Shown here piece by piece: positions 6,440 through 11,615 of a stretch of DNA of 11,615 nt. The first letter of the stretch is position 1; each line of letters opens with the position of its first letter. The stretch comes from an uncultured Bacilli bacterium (GTDB taxonomy: Bacteria; Bacillota_I; Bacilli_A; RFN20; CAG-631), in assembly GCA_934215405.1 (NCBI GenBank), contig CAKPZU010000058.1, positions 1 to 11,615 on the forward strand, read 5' to 3'. The notes beneath the pieces were generated by a model. It worked only from the letters and a program-made list of their open reading frames with translations. It was not told the origin of the DNA and did no database searches. The translations under genes and the position numbers were made by a program.

Positions 6440-8815
6440 TTAGTTTTTAGTTGAATCTAGAAAATAAGCATAAGTTACATCATTTAATGATAAGTCATAA
6501 TCATGATATTTAATCATATCTAAATATGCTTTTGTAATATCATATACCTCTTGAGGATTTTCAATTGAAAAATCAAGCCTTAATGAATTAATACCCATAT
6601 CATAAATTTCATCTAAATAGGAAATTAAATGGGTTGCCTTTGAATTATAAATTGTAACATTACAATTATTATCAGTAGTAATTGGAAAAATATAATTCAT
6701 TCTATCAAGAAGTGCTAAATTTTTATTTTTACAAGCACCACAGTGTGTTTTACTAAATCCATATTCATTGCTTATAAAGCAATATTTTGTAATCATTGTT
6801 TGATAATGACCATAAACGACCATTTCAAGAGGAGGAATAAAGCCATAATCTTCTTTAAAGTCATTAACAAGCTCTTTAATTTGTAAATGATTCATTTCAC
6901 AAGAAATAGTAATTGTTTCAACATTTAGCTTTAATAAGCTAGCAATTGTTAGCTTATTAGTAACATTCATATACATATCAGTAATTAATCTAGCATTATC
7001 ATGCTTTAATAAATCACCATAGTTATTACATACATAGACAGGAGAATCTATTTCTATTTTACTTCTATCATTATTAATACGAGGTAATACTAAAATTAAA
7101 TTTAAATGAGGATATTTATTTTTAGCTATTGAATATGTTAGCATATCATCATAATAAATTGCACTAATTCCTTCGAGATTTGCTATAGCATCAAGCTGAA
7201 ATAAGGTATGAACCTTAACCTTTAATTGTTGGCTTTGATTTTTAACTTTAGGCAAATAATCAATTTCAGTATTAATATCATCAAGTGATCTATTATAAGT
7301 CTTTTCTCTTGCTTCATCTAATTTACTTATAGCCTCACGTCTTAAATCATTAATAAATTTAACTGGAATAATTCCTTGATTATCATTTACTATAACCATA
7401 TCTTTTATTTCATAGGCTGTAGAGAAAACCTTACTTAATTGCTCTTTTATTTTTTCATCACTAGTTGGTGAATTAATAGCTTTTTCTACAACATAATCAG
7501 ATTTAACTAATATTGAATGAGAATTATTATCCTTTATAATTAAAGCCATAGGTTCATTAACATTAGAAATAAATTTCATTCTTATAGGAACTTTCTTTTT
7601 ATTTTTCAAATAAGTATTATTTATTTCTTCCATTAAGGCATTATCAACTATCTTATAAACAATAGAATCCTTACTTACCTTAGAATTAATAGATATTTCA
7701 ATAATTTCATCCTTATAGCCGCATGGAACTAATTTACCCTTTACATAAATTTTTGATAAAAACATTTTTATGTCATCGGCTCTTTCTTGTAAAATAGCTA
7801 TTTTATCCTTTTGATGAATTGTATTTGAAAGCTTTATTTGTACTAAATCATCCTTAACCCCAATAACCTTTCCAATTTTTTCACCAATATGTGAAGGCCT
7901 ATATGTTTGAGCAATATTACCATTTAATTCTTTAAACATAAAGCCTTTACTAAAGCCTCTTGAAAAGACCATTTTAATTTTATCTTCAGCTATATAATCA
8001 ACCTCGTTGATTTTTTTAGCATAATAATTATCAATAGCATCTCTATATGTTTTTGTTACTAAAGCTACATATTCAACGCTTTTCATTCTACCTTCTATTT
8101 TAAGAGAAGCAACATTAGCTTCAATTAATTCATCTATATGCTCAAGTGTATTTAAATCCTTTAATGAAAGTAAAAATTTCTTATTAGAAACTGCTTTATT
8201 ATTATCAAGTAAGGCATATTGCATTCTACATGGTTGTGCACATTTTCCTCTATTTCCTGAACGTTTTCCAATTAAAGATGATTGTAAGCAATTACCAGAA
8301 TAGCAAACACATAAAGCACCGTGTGCAAAGACCTCAAGTGGCATAGAAGAGTTTTGCTTTATATATTTAATTGTTGATAATTCAGTTTCACGAGCTAAAA
8401 TAACACGAGAAACATTTAATGATTCAAGTAGTTTAATTTGCCATAGGCTATGAGTATTTAGCTGTGTTGAAACATGAATTGCCAATGAAGGATAACGATT
8501 TTTTAAAGCATTGATTAAACCAAAATCAGCAACTATTAAAGCATCAACATCATTTAAATATAAAAAATCAGTAAAATTAAAAACATCATTAATTTCATCA
8601 TCATAAACTAATGTGTTTATACTAACATATACCTTAGCTCCTCTAATATGAGCATATTTTATTCCTTCTACTATTTCCTCATTTGTAAAATTATCAGCAT
8701 ATGCCCTTGCTGAAAAATTTTCTCCACCTAAATAAATTGCGTCAGCACCATTATCTACTGCTACCTTTAAAATATTTAAGTTACCAGCAGGTGCTAAAAG
8801 TTCTATTTTTTCCAT
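6440..8815 (-). CDS. rlhA: Long-form U32 family protein, RlhA-like RNA hydroxylation enzyme
   Basis: The product has 791 residues from the ATG chosen here. U32 proteins were named peptidases, but characterised members such as RlhA and TrhP act with prephenate in hydroxylating 23S rRNA C2501 or tRNA U34, and carry an Fe-S cluster. It starts MEKIELLAPAGN, as the family does. The U32 signature EVFAHGALCVCYSGNC spans 161-176, with GKCAQPCR at 190-197, so C169, C176, C192 and C196 are the likely cluster ligands. LKIEGRMKS (238-246) and FSRGFSKGF (284-292) follow. A DUF3656-like region runs from about 405 to 530, then a second barrel-like half (about 535-770) with its own cysteines C679, C692, C695 and C718. 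E. coli RlhA is near 650 residues; this longer form is common in Bacillota. Which RNA it acts on is inferred, so the symbol is tentative. GGTGAT sets the start; GTG at 8822-8824 and ATG at 8819-8821 are less likely. Confidence 0.88.
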   Translation of the reverse strand: MEKIELLAPAGNLNILKVAVDNGADAIYLGGENFSARAYADNFTNEEIVEGIKYAHIRGAKVYVSINTLVYDDEINDVFNFTDFLYLNDVDALIVADFGLINALKNRYPSLAIHVSTQLNTHSLWQIKLLESLNVSRVILARETELSTIKYIKQNSSMPLEVFAHGALCVCYSGNCLQSSLIGKRSGNRGKCAQPCRMQYALLDNNKAVSNKKFLLSLKDLNTLEHIDELIEANVASLKIEGRMKSVEYVALVTKTYRDAIDNYYAKKINEVDYIAEDKIKMVFSRGFSKGFMFKELNGNIAQTYRPSHIGEKIGKVIGVKDDLVQIKLSNTIHQKDKIAILQERADDIKMFLSKIYVKGKLVPCGYKDEIIEISINSKVSKDSIVYKIVDNALMEEINNTYLKNKKKVPIRMKFISNVNEPMALIIKDNNSHSILVKSDYVVEKAINSPTSDEKIKEQLSKVFSTAYEIKDMVIVNDNQGIIPVKFINDLRREAISKLDEAREKTYNRSLDDINTEIDYLPKVKNQSQQLKVKVHTLFQLDAIANLEGISAIYYDDMLTYSIAKNKYPHLNLILVLPRINNDRSKIEIDSPVYVCNNYGDLLKHDNARLITDMYMNVTNKLTIASLLKLNVETITISCEMNHLQIKELVNDFKEDYGFIPPLEMVVYGHYQTMITKYCFISNEYGFSKTHCGACKNKNLALLDRMNYIFPITTDNNCNVTIYNSKATHLISYLDEIYDMGINSLRLDFSIENPQEVYDITKAYLDMIKYHDYDLSLNDVTYAYFLDSTKN

Positions 8816-8819
8816 ATTC

Positions 8820-8825
8820 ATCACC
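8820..8825 (-). promoter_or_regulatory. Ribosome binding site that decides the U32 start
   Basis: On the minus strand GGTGAT, complementary to the 16S rRNA end, lies four bases before the ATG at 8813-8815. The upstream in-frame GTG and ATG overlap this site and have no better site of their own. The resulting N-terminus, MEKIELLAPAGN, matches the usual family start. Confidence 0.65.
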
Positions 8826-8900
8826 AGGTGTTATTTTATCATATTAAGCCTTAACTTAAAATATAAATATTTTATATGCTGTATTTTTCTTTCATATTAA

Positions 8901-8929
8901 TTGCTATTAAATGCTTTTTAAGCTATAAT
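8901..8929 (+). promoter_or_regulatory. Candidate sigma-A promoter of the zinc-ribbon/HTH unit
   Basis: TTGCTA (8901-8906, four of six -35 matches including TTG) and a perfect TATAAT (8924-8929) are 17 bases apart, 22 bases upstream of the ATG at 8952. This is one of the two best promoter matches in the window. Confidence 0.6.
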
Positions 8930-8951
8930 TTATATTACTGGAGGCGATAAT

Positions 8952-10169
8952 ATGCACGGACTATATAATCAACAAAATCTTCCATATCTTGCAGTAAAAA
9001 AATGCCCTAAGTGTAATTCGTTATTACCTTTAGATGCTAAATCATGTAATAACTGTCAATATAGCTTTATTAAAAATGAAATGCAAAAGGAAGAAACTAA
9101 AAAAGAAGAAGTAAAACAAAATACTGAAGTTTTAACAAAAAAAGAAGAAAATTTAACAATCAAATCAATTTATTGTGATAATTGTGGAAATAAGGTGCTT
9201 ATTTCACAAAAGTTTTGCCCTAGCTGTGGTGCTAAAATAAACAAAATAATTTGTCCTAATTGTGGGCAAATTCAAGACGCTTATCTTAAAGAATGTACAC
9301 GTTGCAATAAGCCTTTAAATACTAACGAATTGGCAAGTGAAGAAACTAGTAAAGTAGACTTAATAAAAGAAAATAGAAATTTAACAAGTGAAGCAAACTC
9401 TTTAGGCTTAAATAATGAAATTAAAGAAAAAGATATAATAAATGATACTAATTTAAATGAAGAAAATAAGCAAAGCTTAATTAATGATGATAATAAAGAA
9501 ATTATTGAAAATGAAATTCCTAGTGATTTAAAGGAAATTGTTTTAATGCCAAGAAAAAGAATTTTTATTTTATTACAAATTATTTTGGTGGCTATTATTA
9601 CATTAGTTTGCTTATTTGTTCCTATTGTAACTAAGGATACTGTTTATAACACTATCTTTAACCTAATAAATAAAACTGCTACTGATTCAATTATAACAGG
9701 TAAGGAATGCATAAAATTATGGATTTCATCACCAAATGATTTTTCAATCATATCTAAGTTTTTAGTTAATGAAAATGGTAATTATTTGATTTCATCATTA
9801 CCATTTGCTTCTTCAATTATAAATAGCTTAGGAAATATAGAAGCCCAAGTATCATTTTATGCTATAAGTTCTTTTTATCTATTAACGCTTCTAGCCTCTT
9901 TGATTACTCTTTTAAGCTCAATAATTGGATTTTTTAATAGCAAGCCATTTCATGGTAAATCAATTTGCTTTTTAATGATATCTTTGTTAATTGGAGCTAT
10001 TATTATACAACCAAATTGCATAATTGGTACATTTAAAAATTATGATTGTTGGATTTTATATGGCTTTGCTTTAACATTTCTATTTTGGTTTATAATAAAG
10101 CTTGTATTTTTAAAAGAAAATAAAATATATAGAAAAAAGAAAAAAGAAATTAGTAAATTACATAGATAA
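8952..10169 (+). CDS. Triple zinc-ribbon membrane protein, function unknown
   Basis: A 405-residue protein with a soluble N-terminal half and a membrane C-terminal half. Three four-cysteine zinc ribbons are clear: C18-C21 with C32-C35, C75-C78 with C89-C92, and C101-C104 with C115-C118, each as CPxC, CxNC, CPSC or similar knuckles. A charged Lys/Glu linker separates the first two. An acidic, Asn/Glu-rich, probably disordered segment runs from about 124 to 195. Four hydrophobic helices follow, at about 203-225, 302-328, 337-355 and 366-386, with an outside loop of about 75 residues after the first and a basic tail. The start has GGAGG seven bases upstream. Zinc-ribbon membrane proteins of this layout are common in gut Bacillota and mostly uncharacterised; the ribbons suggest a binding role for protein or nucleic acid. 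It is followed after 19 bases by the HTH protein, so the two probably form an operon. Confidence 0.87.
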   Translation: MHGLYNQQNLPYLAVKKCPKCNSLLPLDAKSCNNCQYSFIKNEMQKEETKKEEVKQNTEVLTKKEENLTIKSIYCDNCGNKVLISQKFCPSCGAKINKIICPNCGQIQDAYLKECTRCNKPLNTNELASEETSKVDLIKENRNLTSEANSLGLNNEIKEKDIINDTNLNEENKQSLINDDNKEIIENEIPSDLKEIVLMPRKRIFILLQIILVAIITLVCLFVPIVTKDTVYNTIFNLINKTATDSIITGKECIKLWISSPNDFSIISKFLVNENGNYLISSLPFASSIINSLGNIEAQVSFYAISSFYLLTLLASLITLLSSIIGFFNSKPFHGKSICFLMISLLIGAIIIQPNCIIGTFKNYDCWILYGFALTFLFWFIIKLVFLKENKIYRKKKKEISKLHR

Positions 10170-10188
10170 CATAATGGAGTAAATTTAT

Positions 10189-11493
10189 ATGTTTTGTGAT
10201 AGATTAAAAGAGCTACGCATAAATGCCAATTTAACTCAAGATGAACTTGCTTCAAAGCTTTCTGTTTCTAGGTCAGCAGTTGCTAAATGGGAGCAAGGAA
10301 GAGGCATTCCAAATAAAGAATCATTGCAGGATATTTGTAATCTTTTTAATATTACTGAAAACGACTTATTTACTTATAATGATCTTGAAAAAAATATCAA
10401 AGAAAATCATAAAATAAATAGGCTTAAAACTATTTTAATAATTATTGTTTCTTCTATTGCAATAATGCTTTTATCATCATGTATTTATTTACGTATTTAT
10501 AATAAAAAAATGCAAAATGTTATCATAGAAAATGGCTATTTTAATGAAAAATATTTAAAAAATATCGGCTTAGTAGATATGCCTAGAATTAATAAAAAAA
10601 TTAACGCAAAGGAATATGATGTTTATTATAATAATGATGATGAGGATTATATAACAACTATTGATAATATAGACTCCTTTGAGCAATATGCTACTAGAAT
10701 ATTTAACTATTTAAAGAATAATCCTTATATTTCAAATATCTATTACCCATGTAAGTATCCTGAAGCTAATTACTACAATAAAGATACTGGTATTAAAACT
10801 AAATGTGATAATAAATATTTAATAAGCTATGATGAAAAGGAATCTTACAAGGAAATTAATGGCGATATTATGGAAAGCTATGTATTTTATTTCTTTAAGC
10901 CATTAAACGTCAATAGAAATTTATATACATCATTAGATCCATATGTTTTAAGCATTAGCTATATAAGTAACGAGCATACAGGCCCTTTAGTTTATTTTAA
11001 TACAAAAAAGGGCGAAAAAAAGGAAGCGTATGGGAATTTCATCTTAAGTATTTATAAGGATACAAGCTTACATAATAAATTTAGTGAAACGTATAATGAT
11101 GAAACAACTATTCATTATGACAACGATAATTACTATATGGCTTCTGATTCATATGAATTAAATAAGGATACTATTGACGAAGTTGCTCTTTTTAATCAAT
11201 TTTCTTTAAAAACAGATGAAAATAGTCTTACTATCAGCTACAAGGATGAATACTATTTTATAAAATATTATATTTTAGCTAGAATAACTTTTTCTTATAT
11301 AGATGAAAATAATACAACAATAAAAGCAAAGCGTGTTATTAATGTTTCAAATGAAAAAGAGGTTGAAATACCATTTTCTGAGTATAAAAATGTCCACTTT
11401 ATTGAACTTCAGGTAATTGATGGATATGCCTATTCTTTAATTAGAAAGGAAAATGCAAAAGAGCCATATATCGATAGTAAAATATACTTATAA
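10189..11493 (+). CDS. Membrane-anchored XRE-family HTH protein with large extracytoplasmic domain
   Basis: The 434-residue protein begins with a Cro/C1-type HTH at residues 5-61: RLKELRINANLTQDELASKL, then the recognition helix region VSRSAVAKWEQG, then IPNKESLQDICNLF. A single membrane helix follows at about 80-102, then about 330 residues rich in Tyr, Asn and Asp with no motif I recognise; by topology these lie outside the cell. The layout is a one-component sensor, with DNA binding inside and a possible ligand- or protein-sensing domain outside. GGAG (10176-10179) lies nine bases before the ATG. It sits 19 bases after the zinc-ribbon gene and shares its promoter and the terminator at 11565, so autoregulation is plausible but not shown. 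The last base of its TAA (11493) coincides with the predicted 3' end of a group II intron relic, so the original C-terminus may have been altered. Confidence 0.87.
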   Translation: MFCDRLKELRINANLTQDELASKLSVSRSAVAKWEQGRGIPNKESLQDICNLFNITENDLFTYNDLEKNIKENHKINRLKTILIIIVSSIAIMLLSSCIYLRIYNKKMQNVIIENGYFNEKYLKNIGLVDMPRINKKINAKEYDVYYNNDDEDYITTIDNIDSFEQYATRIFNYLKNNPYISNIYYPCKYPEANYYNKDTGIKTKCDNKYLISYDEKESYKEINGDIMESYVFYFFKPLNVNRNLYTSLDPYVLSISYISNEHTGPLVYFNTKKGEKKEAYGNFILSIYKDTSLHNKFSETYNDETTIHYDNDNYYMASDSYELNKDTIDEVALFNQFSLKTDENSLTISYKDEYYFIKYYILARITFSYIDENNTTIKAKRVINVSNEKEVEIPFSEYKNVHFIELQVIDGYAYSLIRKENAKEPYIDSKIYL

Positions 11494-11553
11494 TAGGGTA
11501 GAGAGAAAATAATTAATATTTTCGTCCCTCCCATTGCACCGTACGTACGCAAT
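11493..11553 (-). mobile_element. 3' relic of a group II intron (domain VI plus part of domain V)
   Basis: On the minus strand the segment reads GTACGTACGGTGCAAT, then GGGAGGG, then an AT-rich hairpin, then CTCTCTACCCTAT. The first part looks like the 3' half of a group II intron domain V. The second folds as a domain VI: GGG pairs with CCC, AGGGA with TCTCT, and AAAATA with TATTTT around a five-base loop. One adenosine (complement of base 11499) is left bulged between CCC and TCTCT, seven bases from a terminal AT at 11493, which fits the branch-point position and AY end of such introns. The 5' half of domain V is missing except ATTGC (complement of 11549-11553), which could still pair with GCAAT. 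No reverse transcriptase is visible. It is probably a decayed fragment; recognition is by structure and memory, not by search. Confidence 0.5.
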
Positions 11554-11564
11554 ATCATCAACTT

Positions 11565-11596
11565 AAGAGGATTACTATTAATCCTCTTGTTTTTTT
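11565..11596 (+). terminator. Strong intrinsic terminator of the zinc-ribbon/HTH unit
   Basis: AAGAGGATTA and TAATCCTCTT form a perfect ten-pair stem with a four-base loop, followed by G and seven T's (11590-11596). It lies 71 bases after the HTH stop, with the intron relic in between. Confidence 0.88.
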
Positions 11597-11615
11597 ATCA
11601 AAATGTATTATAATA

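Noticed and set aside
8844..8854. Short palindrome TTAAG-C-CTTAA upstream of the U32 gene
   Set aside because: Five-base arms in AT-rich DNA are expected by chance, and no convincing promoter next to it supports an operator.
10040..10255. 71-residue minus-strand open frame
   Set aside because: It is antisense to the zinc-ribbon and HTH genes; its Phe/Leu-rich content simply mirrors A-rich coding sequence.
11540..11549. CGTACGTACG perfect ten-base palindrome as a protein-binding site
   Set aside because: It is better explained as part of the group II intron domain V remnant, where GTACGTACGG is a usual sequence.
11587..11614. Possible promoter at the right edge (TATAAT at 11609-11614, TTGTTT at 11587-11592)
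   Set aside because: The -10 is perfect but the -35 matches only three bases, it sits in a terminator T-tract, and no downstream gene is visible to support it.

Overview
This is an AT-rich window (well under 30% GC by eye) from what looks like a low-GC Bacillota lineage of the Erysipelotrichia / RF39 / Mollicutes-adjacent type. The organism is inferred from composition, strong AGGAGG-type ribosome binding sites, short intergenic gaps, T-tailed hairpin terminators and family resemblance of the proteins. No marker gene fixes the taxon. Tryptophan is read from UGG. All twelve visible stop codons are TAA or TAG, none is TGA, and no reading frame needs a reassigned UGA. I see no tRNA, rRNA, CRISPR array, transposase or phage gene, and no gene-free stretch longer than about 130 bases.

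Layout: (1) bases 1-1116 hold the 3' end of an unrecognised plus-strand gene, two hairpin terminators, and a convergent minus-strand gene for a small four-helix membrane protein. (2) Bases 1117-3178 are plus strand. They carry aspartate-semialdehyde dehydrogenase (asd) overlapping an unknown 130-residue protein, a terminator, then a translationally coupled pair: a small DUF7662-like protein and a two-helix membrane protein with a possible PH-like tail. (3) Bases 3189-4931 hold a divergent pair, an Mrp/ApbC/NBP35-type iron-sulfur carrier ATPase (minus) and a cytoplasmic calcineurin-like metallophosphoesterase (plus). (4) Bases 4954-8815 are minus strand, with an SLC45/GPH-like MFS transporter and a long-form U32 'peptidase' of the RlhA RNA-hydroxylation type. 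(5) Bases 8952-11493 are a plus-strand two-gene unit: a triple zinc-ribbon membrane protein followed 19 bases later by a membrane-anchored XRE-type HTH protein. (6) Bases 11493-11615 hold an apparent 3' relic of a group II intron on the minus strand (domain VI plus part of domain V), then a strong intrinsic terminator for the zinc-ribbon/HTH unit.

Most of the window is housekeeping or small-molecule metabolism: amino-acid and diaminopimelate precursor synthesis, Fe-S trafficking, RNA modification and solute transport. No pathway links these genes to one another. The Mrp carrier and the Fe-S-dependent U32 enzyme share iron-sulfur biology, but they are separate transcription units. The parts least explained by known families are the zinc-ribbon/XRE membrane pair, the DUF7662-like/membrane pair, the protein overlapping asd, and the intron relic touching the stop codon of the HTH gene. 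I found no convincing evidence of a large new system. Three starts are placed by their Shine-Dalgarno sites instead of at the farthest upstream possible codon: Mrp at 4013, phosphoesterase at 4116, U32 at 8815.
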